In this document: piece by piece, positions 21,018 to 31,499 of the stretch
Position numbering within the stretch: position 1 is the stretch's first letter
Layout of the letters: every line of letters starts with the position of its first letter
Assembly (NCBI GenBank): GCA_012103505.1
Contig: WLWP01000001.1
Coordinates: forward strand, 2,108,001-2,172,000
DNA length: 64,000 bases
Source of the DNA: Pseudomonadales bacterium
GTDB lineage: Bacteria > Pseudomonadota > Gammaproteobacteria > Pseudomonadales > Azotimanducaceae
Direction: 5' to 3'
Made by a program: the position numbers and the translations under genes
Notes under the pieces: model-generated
The model's input: only the letters and a program-made list of their open reading frames with translations
Told to the model about the DNA's origin: nothing
Databases searched by the model: none

Positions 21018-21154
21018 CGGAGAAATATCTGTATGACCGTAGAGTAATTACCAGATCCGGGAGGATAGTCACTTCAATCAGACTTTTCCAAGAAAATGAC
21101 CAAGTATCAAGGTCGGCCACTTCTCTCGTGAGAAATCACGACAATTAATCTGTG

Positions 21155-22141
21155 CTATTTCTCAACCAACTCGACTCGTCGGTTTCTTTCTCGACCCCCA
21201 TCCGTGAGGTTCGAGAAAACAGGTACTAATGGACCGACGCCATACGGCTCTAAACGGTCGGAAGCGATCCCGTAGGTCTGTGCCAACTCATCTGCTACTG
21301 CCATCGCTCGGTCCGAAGACAACTTACGGTTGTACGCGAACGAACCTTTTGCGTCCGTATGACCCACAACGTAAAAATACTTTTCTGGGTGTGCCTGTAA
21401 AAACTCAGCAATCGCTTCAAGCGCAGCCTTTGACTCAGCTTTAAGCGTCGCTTTGTCAAACTCAAACACAATGCCATCTAGTACCACACGGCCGTACTCC
21501 GCCATGTCAGAGCCCATGGCCTCAGCGTCGACAACTACAAGTCCCGTCTCCGCAGCTGCAACTTCCACGATGTCTATTAGGGTGCCAACGTAATTCTTCG
21601 CATGTTGCTCAACATAAACAACGACATAGGCCGTCCCTGCGGCTCGATCTTTTTTCGCAACGATCGCCCCTGCACCACCCGCTGAAGCTGTTCCAGAGAA
21701 CATAGTTCCGACTTCACCAGGCTTGGTCGTTGGATTAGTGCGAAACGTGACGTCCATCCATTGTCTAGAGCCTATCGTCACGCCTTTGCGATCATCTGAA
21801 GAGCCAGCACCGAGGATGTCGAAGTTCTCGCCGGTGAGCGCATCCAGGTAGTTTTTGTATACCTCTGCATACGTACGATCCTCACCTTCATACTTATAGA
21901 ACGTGCGAGTCACTCGACCTTCAGTCTCAATCCAATCCGAGATCGCCCGATAGCCGGTAACAGGTCCAGTAGCAACTTGGTAGGGCTGGTAGTTTTCAAT
22001 CTGCTGCCACGCCACCACTTGTCCCGGGTAACGTTCAATCATCGGGTGCTCGATAACACCTTCAGCATCCTGTGCAAAGGAAGGCAGCGATACGAATAAC
22101 AAAATTAAGGTGCTAAGTAAGGCTCGAGCGTTTTTAGGCAT
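21155..22141 (-). CDS. OmpA-family outer-membrane protein
   Basis: Signal peptide; IVFEFDKATLKAESKAALEAIAEFLQAHPEKYFYVVGHTDAKGSFAYNRKLSSDRAMAVADEL. Confidence 0.93.
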   Translation of the reverse strand: MPKNARALLSTLILLFVSLPSFAQDAEGVIEHPMIERYPGQVVAWQQIENYQPYQVATGPVTGYRAISDWIETEGRVTRTFYKYEGEDRTYAEVYKNYLDALTGENFDILGAGSSDDRKGVTIGSRQWMDVTFRTNPTTKPGEVGTMFSGTASAGGAGAIVAKKDRAAGTAYVVVYVEQHAKNYVGTLIDIVEVAAAETGLVVVDAEAMGSDMAEYGRVVLDGIVFEFDKATLKAESKAALEAIAEFLQAHPEKYFYVVGHTDAKGSFAYNRKLSSDRAMAVADELAQTYGIASDRLEPYGVGPLVPVFSNLTDGGRERNRRVELVEK

Positions 22142-22239
22142 TTAGTTTTCCATCTTTTTTTCGGCGGAACCGTGGTGTGACTTCTTCCTGAAATTTTGAA
22201 CCGTTCTCAACTCGCCAGTGACTCATTTGAAACGATAGC

Positions 22240-22932
22240 TTGAACGAAAGAGTTTTATCAATGAAAACGGCATCTCTCACGCTGGTTCTATTTCTTGGCC
22301 TAGTGGGGGCAATCAATGCGGGTGCTCTCACGATCAAATACCCAACCTTGACCCAGGTCATGCATGAGGCTGAGCAGATTGGCATTGTGACCATAGCTCG
22401 CGCAAACCACCAACCAGCAGCCCTGAGTCACTGTCCCTCAGAATACACCGCCCGATGGATCGATAGCCTCACGAGTGAGACTGGCTTTGTCAGATTCAAC
22501 GCCATTTCGTCCTATACAGTCGGCAAACACTACCTCGTTTTCCTAAGAAGCCCCCATTTAGCACGGACTCTACGGCGCGCGTCACCATACGCCTATCCGC
22601 TATACGAATTTCAAACTAGCGAAAGCCAGCTCGCAACCTGCCCTGACCAAGCTTGGTCACAACAGCCGGTGCTGGCACCGATAGGAATCGACTACCCAGC
22701 AACACGTGCATCGATGCCAGTTTGGATTTCTGAACCATCACTAACCGTCGCTCGCGAGTTATCCGATTGGTACGATCCGGATCCGTCGCAACCGCGACAA
22801 CGGCCATTTTATGAAAGGACTAGAATTAAATGGCGCACCTTTTGCACCGATGTCGTAAAAAGAGTTGCGACATCGCAGAGTACGACTTATTCCGTTGCAG
22901 GCGTTGCGCAGAGATTTTGCGGTGGGTCCTAG
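22240..22932 (+). CDS. Secreted hypothetical protein
   Basis: Signal peptide MKTASLTLVLFLGLVGAINAGA; no family recognised. Confidence 0.6.
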   Translation: MNERVLSMKTASLTLVLFLGLVGAINAGALTIKYPTLTQVMHEAEQIGIVTIARANHQPAALSHCPSEYTARWIDSLTSETGFVRFNAISSYTVGKHYLVFLRSPHLARTLRRASPYAYPLYEFQTSESQLATCPDQAWSQQPVLAPIGIDYPATRASMPVWISEPSLTVARELSDWYDPDPSQPRQRPFYERTRIKWRTFCTDVVKRVATSQSTTYSVAGVAQRFCGGS

Positions 22933-23330
22933 AACTTGATCTTCCCAGCCACTCCTAGATTGTTGATCCTGCTGACCCGTAACATCTTGAGCAGTAAATT
23001 CCTAACGCTTCGCAGCAACGGATAGAGCAAAGTTGCCACTTTGGCATTCGAAAACATCAGCCGATTCACGCGGTTGAACAAACCCCTGCGTGGCCCTGTC
23101 CTAGCTAGGACATGAATCGCATCAGCGCCATAGTGTAGTTGTCCGTCCACTTCCACAACCATGCCTTCATCAATATCCAACCCAAGCTGGGTAATGTCAT
23201 CCATCAGCTCTGATGCATCCCGCGCATCGATCAGCTCTATTTCGCGCTCTGAAAACTTCTCAGCTAACACACAATACTGATTGCACGCTGGACACTGCTT
23301 GTCATAAACGACTCGAATCAGTTTGTTCAC
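22929..23330 (-). CDS. DCC-family thiol-disulfide oxidoreductase (DUF393)
   Basis: VVYDKQCPACNQYCVLAEKF...IELIDARDASEL. Confidence 0.82.
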   Translation of the reverse strand: MNKLIRVVYDKQCPACNQYCVLAEKFSEREIELIDARDASELMDDITQLGLDIDEGMVVEVDGQLHYGADAIHVLARTGPRRGLFNRVNRLMFSNAKVATLLYPLLRSVRNLLLKMLRVSRINNLGVAGKIKF

Positions 23331-23358
23331 CTTCTCCTCCCGTACATTTCAGTTGAGT

Positions 23359-24048
23359 TCACTTCACGGCTCGAAAGACAGCTGCATTACCAACCATTGA
23401 TATCTCGACCTTTCGGAAGCGACTGGCAAGTGCTTGCTGCAACTCAGCCGACGTATGTTGCCCATTCTGGAAAATGCCAACTGCGTTTAGCAGTTTCATA
23501 AACAGCCACGATGCAATACCTTGATGTACCGGCTGTTGAATCAGTGTTGCGCCAAAAAACACCCCGCCCTCGCGCAACAGGTCGTGCACATGTTGGAACA
23601 CATGCTGATTGCCGCTCAAAGTTCCCGGGATACAGTGCAACACATAGTTCATCGCGACCGAGCTGAACTTAGCACGCTCGAGCGGTAGAGGGCTAAACGG
23701 CTGTAGGATATTGTGATGGCAGATTCGCGGGGTAGACATGCGCAACCGTTTGGCCGACTTCCTTAGGCAATTGAGATTCATGTCGGCGAGCACTAGCCTT
23801 TTCACAAAATCGGCACACATCGTGCGTTTAAGAAAGTAACCACTGCCGACCCCTATTTCCAAATGATGCGCAGAGATGTTTTCAACATAGTTGTCCATAA
23901 GCCGCGAGGTTGGACACCGCCAGATGTAAGGTGTGACAAAGCGGTACAAACCAACGTCATAGAGCGAATGGCTCATTATCGAAAAAAACATCTGTCCGAG
24001 CCAAGTCTTTCCACGCCTAGGCATAAGTGTTTTGTTAGAGAGTTTCAT
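23359..24048 (-). CDS. Class I SAM-dependent methyltransferase
   Basis: HHLEIGVGSGYFLKRTMCADFVKRLVLADMNLNCL. Confidence 0.85.
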   Translation of the reverse strand: MKLSNKTLMPRRGKTWLGQMFFSIMSHSLYDVGLYRFVTPYIWRCPTSRLMDNYVENISAHHLEIGVGSGYFLKRTMCADFVKRLVLADMNLNCLRKSAKRLRMSTPRICHHNILQPFSPLPLERAKFSSVAMNYVLHCIPGTLSGNQHVFQHVHDLLREGGVFFGATLIQQPVHQGIASWLFMKLLNAVGIFQNGQHTSAELQQALASRFRKVEISMVGNAAVFRAVK

Positions 24049-25031
24049 ATTTGCGACCTCTTCTGGTTGAGCGCCAACAAATCATCGAGGCAGGCCTCTA
24101 GCTTTGGAAATCGAAACACATAGCCCGATTCTTGCGTTCGAGTCGGTTTAACTCGTTGGCCTAGGAGTAAGATCGTGGAACGTTCCGCGCCAACCACCGC
24201 CTTGATTAGCCAACCCGGCACGTGACCAAGCACACTTTTGTTAAGTTTGCGTGCGAGCAACTTGGTGAAGTCGTTGTTTGAGACGATGCCTGGCGAGACA
24301 GCGTTGTAGATACCCCGCATGTCGGGGTTATCGATTGCTTGTAGGCAAATACCCACGACATCATCAATATGCACCCAGGGAAAAGGCTGTACGCCTGCAC
24401 CCATACTCAGACATAAGCCGCGCTGGAAGATTGCTTGCAACATAGGGAAGATGCCGCGAGCACCTATCTTGCTTCTCCGCTTGGAATATTCGTTGTCTCT
24501 GCTGCTCAACACAATGCCAAATCTGAGTTTGGCGTGGCGGACTTTGGCCGTATCGATCCGATCTGCAGCAGCCTCCCACATACTGACCAACTCGGCTGGG
24601 AAGTCGACGCCCACGGGTGCCGAATGCTCGTCAAGGTCAAAGTATTGCTCGCTCGCACGAAACGCCTGCGAGCCGTAAAAACACTTACCAGCTGTAGAGA
24701 TAAACACGGTGGGCGTGGTAGAACTCGCGTTGATCGCATCAACCAAAATATTAGTCGTCTCTATGCGTGAGGAAATGACCTCGGCACGATAAGACTTTGT
24801 CCATCGTCGGCTCATATCAAGGATGTGTTTTCCAGCTAGGTTTATCACTACATCGCACGCTGGCAGCCCATGCTGGGCGATGTCTTGCCAGGTCAGCCGG
24901 TCATCACCTGCATCACGTGACACCCAAGTGACCACGTCACCCCTAGCACGCAGCGCCATGGTCAAAGCTCGTCCGATGAAGCCGCTGCCACCACCAATTA
25001 TGATGTGTTTGCTGTCGGTTCCCTTGTTCAT
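24045..25031 (-). CDS. TIGR01777/YfcH-type NAD-dependent epimerase
   Basis: IIGGGSGFIGRALTMALRARGDVVTWVSR; VINLAGKHILDMSRRWTKSYRAEVISSRIETTNILVDAI. Confidence 0.88.
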   Translation of the reverse strand: MNKGTDSKHIIIGGGSGFIGRALTMALRARGDVVTWVSRDAGDDRLTWQDIAQHGLPACDVVINLAGKHILDMSRRWTKSYRAEVISSRIETTNILVDAINASSTTPTVFISTAGKCFYGSQAFRASEQYFDLDEHSAPVGVDFPAELVSMWEAAADRIDTAKVRHAKLRFGIVLSSRDNEYSKRRSKIGARGIFPMLQAIFQRGLCLSMGAGVQPFPWVHIDDVVGICLQAIDNPDMRGIYNAVSPGIVSNNDFTKLLARKLNKSVLGHVPGWLIKAVVGAERSTILLLGQRVKPTRTQESGYVFRFPKLEACLDDLLALNQKRSQI

Positions 25032-25197
25032 CCTGCACCTCGTTTTGATTTGTGGGACAAATCTAGAGGCACGAGCGGCGTCAAGCTTCCTACTTGATAA
25101 AATATGACCAGAACTAGATATTTGTTTTAGTAATCAGCATGTTACACGCTTACTGAATGATCTATCTGGAATGTAAACGAGGGTTCAGACAGGGGTT

Positions 25198-26195
25198 TTA
25201 GGAGTTGCGATAGCTACCAGGGGATACGCCAGTAATCTCTTTAAATGCTGCATAGAAATTAGACTGTGATCTGAACCCAACCTGCATGCTAATCGACAAG
25301 ATCGAAGCGGTCGGTTCATCTTTCAATAACCTTTGTCCCTCTCGCACGCGATACTCTCTGACGTATCTTGAGAAGCTCATTTTGAACTCAGAGTTGATCA
25401 ACTCTGACAACTGATGGCTACTCAACTGCACAACTTCTGCCAAGGTCGCGAGGCTCAACTCTTCGTCTTGAAAGATCTTGTCCCGCTCCATAAGGTCGTT
25501 TAAGCGCCGTTTCTTTTCTAACACATCAACAGCCTTCAGAGTCGACGCGGTATAGCCAAGCTTCGCCGCTTCCGCAAGATCGGTGAGCAGATGTGGAAAA
25601 CTCAATAGAGTGCCCACCACCAAAATCAACGCCAGTCCAATACCCAACGCGTAGGAATAGTAGAAATAACCGGCATCCATATAAGGCAGCGAAAAGCCCA
25701 GAATCAGCACGCAGATCGCCATGACTGTAAACAGGCATAGAAAAAACAACTCAAAGGCCGATCGAGTACGCGTGCCTCGCAGGTTGTAGATCACTTGGGT
25801 TAACCACAGGCTGTAGCCCGTACCAATGCAAAACAGGATCGAGATCGATACAGCCATGTTCGGTATGAACATGAGTAACACCGGTGCAATGTGTAGCAAC
25901 ATTGACCACGTAAATTTGGTTTCTTCAAAGAGGATCGATCTCGAGAACAGGTAGAACATGGATGGGGTCAAGAACAGCCAGAACCGATAGTAAAAAAAGT
26001 CAACGGGTCGATTTGGCTATTGATGTAATCCAGATGACCCAGCTGTAAACCCGCAAGACCCAGGAGCAACAAGGCGGCTGTGACAAGCGCACGAGGTGAT
26101 TTGTTGACGTTGTGCAAAAAGAACACATAGGTGGTGTACAGAACAAACACAGCGATGACGGAGAAGCCGATGGTTAGCGTCGTTAGGAGATTCAT
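25198..26195 (-). pseudogene. AraC-family regulator with membrane N-terminus, split by a frameshift in a T7 tract
   Basis: ORF 25968..26195 (membrane helices, ...SQIDPLTFF) continues in the +1 frame as YYRFWLFLTPSMFYLFSR... (ORF 25198..25971), ending in an AraC HTH (LLKDEPTASILSISMQVGFRSQSNFYAAFKEITGVSPGSYR). Confidence 0.85.
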
Positions 26196-26400
26196 TTAAC
26201 GAGGTTTGTAACGATGTACTTTAGGTCTCTGTGCACAAGACTCAGTTTTCTTAGCAGAGTCGACTGCGTTAAATCATTCTGAAGACTTGAACCAGCACTG
26301 ACAAGGTAAACAGCGCCTCATAATCGTCAGTTACAAATGCGTTCGAAGGGGTAGTATCCTCTTCTTAAACATTGCAGCCAATTCGGAGTTCCGCCTCTCA

Positions 26401-28275
26401 ATGCTTAGCCTATCTATTCGATCCCCCTTTTCGCCTCGTACGATCTTGGCTTTGCTGACTGGAGTGTTTTTTCTCGGACAAGGAGTTCAGAGCCTGGCGG
26501 TAGACTATTCCGCACCTGTCGGCAAAAACTACCCGAAAATGGTGCTGTGGGGCGACACGCACCTACACACCAGGAACTCAGCTGATGCGTATTCACTCGG
26601 GAACATGAACCTGACACCAGCCGATGCCTATCGCTTTGCCCAAGGTCAGCAGCTGACCGCCCACAATGGGATGAACGTGCAGCTGCGTCGGCCGCTAGAT
26701 TTTCTGGTCGTCGCCGACCACGCCGAGTATCTCGGCGGCTACTACCGCTTTAACGTCAATGACCCATTGGTTGTAAACACCAAGGCAGGTGAACAATGGT
26801 CGCAATATCTCGCTGAAGGCAATGCAATCAAGCTCATAGGCGCGTTTACCGCGAGTATGCGGGACCCGGAGAATAACTATCCATTTCCGGAACACACGCG
26901 AAAAACCATTTGGCAGGAGGTCGCTCAAACCTCTGATGAATACAACCAAACCGGACGGTTTACTGCCCTTACAGGATATGAGTGGACCTCAATTCTCAAT
27001 GGCAACAACTTACACCGTGTAGTCATCTACAAAGACAGTGCTGACAAGGTCGGTGCATTACCTCCCTTCTCTGGCCAAGACAGTTTGGATCCCCGAGATC
27101 TGTGGCAAGCATTAGCTAATTATGAAGAGGTCACTGGCGGTGAGGTGCTGGCCATTGCACACAACGGTAATCTTTCAAATGGCATGATGTTTCCTGAGAA
27201 AACCATAGACGGCAAACCTATTACGGCCGAGTACGCCAAAACCCGAGCCCGGTGGGAGCCTTTGTACGAAGTGACTCAGGTAAAGGGCGACGGTGAAGCA
27301 CACCCTTTTCTATCCCCTAACGACGAGTTCGCGGATTATGAAAACTGGGATTGGGACAACATCGGCCGCACTCAAGAGAAAGAAGACTGGATGCTCGAAC
27401 ATGAGTACGCACGTGGCGCGCTGAAACTCGGCCTCCAATTCGAAGAAAGCCTCGGGGCGAACCCCTACAAATTCGGCATGATCGGCAGTACCGACGGTCA
27501 CAACAGCATCTCTACGACTCAGGAAGATAACTTCTTCGGTAAGTTCCCCGAGTCGGAGCCAGCGGTTGAGCGCACGCAAAATTCTATGGCCAACAATCGC
27601 CTCTGGCAGAACTGGCGGATCGTTTCATCAGGCTATGCAGCTGTCTGGGCACAAGAGAATACCCGCGCATCTATATTTGATGCCATGAAGAGACGTGAGG
27701 CTTACGCTACGACTGGCTCCAGAATCACGGTGCGCTTTTTTGGTGGATGGACGTTTTCTAGCGCAGACATCCAATCGCCAAACTATCTCGATATCGGTTA
27801 TGCAGATGGGGTACCCATGGGTGGTGACTTAGACAGTGCGTCGAAAGATCAAGCACCCCGTTTCATGGTCATGGCTTCAAAGGATGCGGACGGACCGAAT
27901 CTCGACCGTATACAGATAGTAAAAGGTTGGACCGATGCGGAGGGCGAGCATCACGAGGCCGTCTATGACGTGGCTTGGTCTGGTGATCGAGTTCCTGATC
28001 CACAGACCGGAAAACTACCCTCAGTTGGTTCAACTGTGAACGTCGAAAAAGCCAGCTATACAAATGCAATTGGCGCCGCACAGCTGGAGACTGTTTGGCA
28101 GGACCCCGATTTCGATCATACGCAACGGGCTTTCTACTACGTTAGAGTTCTAGAAATCCCCCGCCCTCGATGGACGGCCTATGATGCTGCGTATTTCGAT
28201 CTGGAGTTGCCTAAGGAAGTGCCGATGGTGATCCAAGACCGAGCCTACACATCGCCCATTTGGTACACGCCCTGA
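26401..28275 (+). CDS. DUF3604-domain protein, secreted
   Basis: LWGDTHLHTRNSADAYSLGNMNLTPADAYRFAQG; DFLVVADHAEYLGGYY; FGMIGSTDGHNS. Confidence 0.92.
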   Translation: MLSLSIRSPFSPRTILALLTGVFFLGQGVQSLAVDYSAPVGKNYPKMVLWGDTHLHTRNSADAYSLGNMNLTPADAYRFAQGQQLTAHNGMNVQLRRPLDFLVVADHAEYLGGYYRFNVNDPLVVNTKAGEQWSQYLAEGNAIKLIGAFTASMRDPENNYPFPEHTRKTIWQEVAQTSDEYNQTGRFTALTGYEWTSILNGNNLHRVVIYKDSADKVGALPPFSGQDSLDPRDLWQALANYEEVTGGEVLAIAHNGNLSNGMMFPEKTIDGKPITAEYAKTRARWEPLYEVTQVKGDGEAHPFLSPNDEFADYENWDWDNIGRTQEKEDWMLEHEYARGALKLGLQFEESLGANPYKFGMIGSTDGHNSISTTQEDNFFGKFPESEPAVERTQNSMANNRLWQNWRIVSSGYAAVWAQENTRASIFDAMKRREAYATTGSRITVRFFGGWTFSSADIQSPNYLDIGYADGVPMGGDLDSASKDQAPRFMVMASKDADGPNLDRIQIVKGWTDAEGEHHEAVYDVAWSGDRVPDPQTGKLPSVGSTVNVEKASYTNAIGAAQLETVWQDPDFDHTQRAFYYVRVLEIPRPRWTAYDAAYFDLELPKEVPMVIQDRAYTSPIWYTP

Positions 28276-28299
28276 ACTTATATACGAGCTGAATCAAAT

Positions 28300-29526
28300 A
28301 TGGTTCGCATTACTGATCTTCCAGACTACGAACAAGCACACCTGCTTAGCAAGAACATGCCACCGCTGGGTCCAGCCTGCTGGACCAAAATAAACAAGCC
28401 ACTCAACCAATTCCGAATCGCGTTGGTCACCACAGCGGGTCTGCACTCTCGCGACGACGCTAACTTTGGATTCACAGACGCAACATTTCGCCCTATTCCT
28501 GACGACGAGAATCCCAACAACCTTGTCATGTCGCACAGTTCAGTTAACTTTGACCGCACCGGGTTCGCGGAAGACGTCAACCTGGTCTTCCCGACCGATC
28601 GCTTTCACGAGCTGGTCAAGTCCAACACCATCGGCTCTCTCGCGAGTATTCACTACAGCTTTATGGGAGCAGGACTCTTACCGGAGCAGTACGAACAGAG
28701 TGCCAGCCAGGTAGCGGGGTTACTTAAGAAGGATCTGGTAGATGCGGTCTTTCTGACACCTGTATGACCTAATTGCACACGCACCGTGAGTGCAATCAGT
28801 TATTACCTTGAACGCGAAGGCATCATGACAACGGGGATCAGCTTAGTCCGCGAGAACTCCGTCAGCATGCAACCACCGCGAGCACTTTGGGTACCCTTCC
28901 CTTTGGGTCGCCCGTTGGGCGTCCCCAATGATCCGGCATTCCAACATCGTGTGATTTCCGCAGCCCTCGATCTGCTGGCTCAGGCGACGGGACCCGTACT
29001 CGTGGGCTATCCTGAAGATGCACCCGTCGTCGGCGCTGATGCTGCAACCGCCTGCCCTGTGACATTTGCGAAACCCAACGCAGGTGACACTTGGCGGGGG
29101 CGTCTTGACCAGGAACTTACACAGCTTACCCCATGGCACGATCTGAGCCGTAAGCGGCGCGGAGGTCGTACACTCACGGGACTGTCAGAGTATTCAGTTG
29201 CAGAGAACTTCAACAAACTAGGTGAAATGCTCGACACAGGTCAGGTGCCGAACAGTGAGTTTCGTTGGCTAAAGTATGCGATCGAAGACGCCAAGGCGTT
29301 TTACTTTGAAGCATTCACAGCGCAACCCGGCGCTTACGCACATGACGAGCTGGACAAGATGCTATGGCAAGATACTCAATTAGGTAGTGCGTTACGCACC
29401 TGCTACCAGATTTTGTACAGTAACCCACAGACTCGCGCTTTCGCGGGAATTGTAGCGCCACGTCATGCCATCGAGGCTCCATCCCTCGAGCCACCGGACA
29501 CGACACCACCAGGAGGTAGCACTTGA
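28300..29526 (+). CDS. Predicted selenoprotein: glycine/sarcosine/betaine/proline reductase selenoprotein B-like, U-P-N-C motif; UGA Sec codon at 28765-28767 (Sec156 of 408 aa)
   Basis: ORFs 28300..28767 and 28786..29526 are in one frame: ...DAVFLTPV-U-PNCTRTVSAISYYLEREGIMTTGISLVRE. The paralogue at 43789..45102 has UGA at the same aligned position. Confidence 0.92.
28772..28796 (+). promoter_or_regulatory. Candidate bacterial SECIS hairpin for the UGA at 28765-28767
   Basis: ATTGCAC-acgcaccgtga-GTGCAAT: 7-bp perfect stem; upper part may pair further (CGC/GTG). Confidence 0.7.
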
Positions 29527-30380
29527 TCACAGTTTCAGCCATCAACACTGACTTTGTAGCTGATATCGGTGACGTTAATGTCGCCTCTCTTAACGATGAA
29601 ACTTTCTCTGGCATCTACCAAGCGTGGTTACAGTACGGTGTATTGAGAATTCGCAATCAACAAGTCGACGAAGATGGACTGCAGAGATTCAGCGCTCGCT
29701 TTGGTCCGCTCGAGGAAGCGCCGTTTGGTCGTATGCCGGAAGCTGAACGAAAGAAAATCAAAAACCGCTATGTCACACAGCTTTCTAACATCATCGTCGA
29801 TGGGAAACCGATCGGTGGCCTAGGAAACTCCGAAGCGTCCTGGCATTCGGATATGACCTATGTCGCTAATCCACCCCCGGCCAGTATTTTGCTAAGCCTT
29901 GAGATCCCAAGACAAGGCGGAGAAACCTATTTCGCAGACCAGTCAGCCGCTCTTTCTGCCTTACCGGCATCTTTGCGCAAACGCGCTGAAACGCTGACCA
30001 TCAAACACAACGCTGCACACACCAGCATCGGCAAACTTCGCCCCGGGTTCGACGCATTCGAAGATCCTAGAGAAGCACCAGGTGCCGCGCACCCCATCAT
30101 TAGGCAGCATGAAGAAACAGGTAGACCTGCCTTGTACCTAGGCCGCCGCGAATGGGCGTATATTCCTGGCTTACCCCTCGATGAAAGTGAAAGCCTGCTG
30201 GATGAACTGTGGTCCTACGCCGCCCTTCCTGAAAACGTTTGGCAGCAGCAGTGGCAAGTTAATGACATCATCATTTGGGACAATCGACGGGTCCTTCACC
30301 GTCGGGATGCCTTTGACCAAAGTGAACGGCGTCTCATGAAGCGCTGCCAAGTGCTTTCAAAGGCTGCTGAACCCGCCTAG
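29523..30380 (+). CDS. TauD/TfdA-family 2-oxoglutarate dioxygenase
   Basis: GLGNSEASWHSDMTYVANPPPASILLSLEIPRQGGETYFADQ; WDNRRVLHRRDAF; TTG start overlaps the preceding stop. Confidence 0.9.
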   Translation: MITVSAINTDFVADIGDVNVASLNDETFSGIYQAWLQYGVLRIRNQQVDEDGLQRFSARFGPLEEAPFGRMPEAERKKIKNRYVTQLSNIIVDGKPIGGLGNSEASWHSDMTYVANPPPASILLSLEIPRQGGETYFADQSAALSALPASLRKRAETLTIKHNAAHTSIGKLRPGFDAFEDPREAPGAAHPIIRQHEETGRPALYLGRREWAYIPGLPLDESESLLDELWSYAALPENVWQQQWQVNDIIIWDNRRVLHRRDAFDQSERRLMKRCQVLSKAAEPA

Positions 30381-30497
30381 GTCGCCGAACGGGTGCCTAA
30401 AGGCGCAAATAATTGTGAGCCTTAGAAAATACTATGGGTATTATCTAGTGCTCGGACCTTCTAAAAAGTCCCAGACCAAATAGTAACTGGAGGTGTT

Positions 30498-31499
30498 ATG
30501 CGGGCTGCCGTGGTTAGAGAACATGGGGATATCACGAATATCCTGATTGAGAATGATTTTCCAGAGCCAGAGCTTGAACGCGGTTGGGTCCGGGTTGCTG
30601 TTAAAGCGACATCCCTAAATTTCCACGACATTTTCAGCAGACGCGGTATGCCAGGTATCAAACTACCACTACCACTAGTCATTGGCTCTGACATTGCCGG
30701 TGAAGTTGTGGAAGTGGCTGATGGTGTAAGCAACGTGAGCACCGGAGATCGCGTGCTCATAGATCCGATCAACTTCGAGCGCGGTATGATTGGGGAGCGC
30801 TGGAACGGTGGCAGGGCTGAATACTGTGTCGCGGATGCACGCCAGATTGTGCCGCTTCCGGAAAGCGTCGATTATGAGGCTGCGGCGTGCATTCCTCTCG
30901 CCTACGCAACAGCCCACCGCATGATGGTGACACGGGGGCAAGTAAAAGCTGATGATACCGTGTTGGTGATGGGCGCCAGCGGCGGCGTTGGCACCGCCTG
31001 TGTGTTACTTGCAAAGCGTGTCGGCGCAACGGTAATCAGCTGTGCTTCTAGCGAGGACAAGCTAAAACGTCTGAGCGAACTTGGCTCAGACCACGGCATC
31101 AACTACGTAGACCAAGACATGCGTAAGGCGACTTGGGATATCGTCGGCAAACCACGCATCGCCGGAGGGGGAGGCGTAGATCTCCTTGTTAACTCTACAG
31201 GCGGTGGCACCTGGCTCGATTCAACCAGGTGCATGAGCAAGGGCGGACGTCTGGTGACTTGCGGGGCAACCGCTGGATTCGAAGATCAGATCGACATTCG
31301 CTATGTGTGGACCTACGAGCACACGCTGCTCGGATCTAACGGGTGGCATCGTAGTGACATCATTTCCATGCTTGACTATGCAGCGGACGGAAGTCTGCTT
31401 CCGGTTATCGATAAAGTCCTGCCGTTAGAGGAAGTGCACGAAGCAGAACGCTTAATGGAAGATCGCGAAGTCTTCGGCAAGATCGTGATTCAACCATGA
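30498..31499 (+). CDS. Zinc-type alcohol dehydrogenase / quinone oxidoreductase (MDR)
   Basis: LNFHDIFSRRGMPGIKLPLPLVIGSDIAGEVVEVADG; VLVMGASGGVGTACVLLAKRVGATVI. Confidence 0.92.
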   Translation: MRAAVVREHGDITNILIENDFPEPELERGWVRVAVKATSLNFHDIFSRRGMPGIKLPLPLVIGSDIAGEVVEVADGVSNVSTGDRVLIDPINFERGMIGERWNGGRAEYCVADARQIVPLPESVDYEAAACIPLAYATAHRMMVTRGQVKADDTVLVMGASGGVGTACVLLAKRVGATVISCASSEDKLKRLSELGSDHGINYVDQDMRKATWDIVGKPRIAGGGGVDLLVNSTGGGTWLDSTRCMSKGGRLVTCGATAGFEDQIDIRYVWTYEHTLLGSNGWHRSDIISMLDYAADGSLLPVIDKVLPLEEVHEAERLMEDREVFGKIVIQP

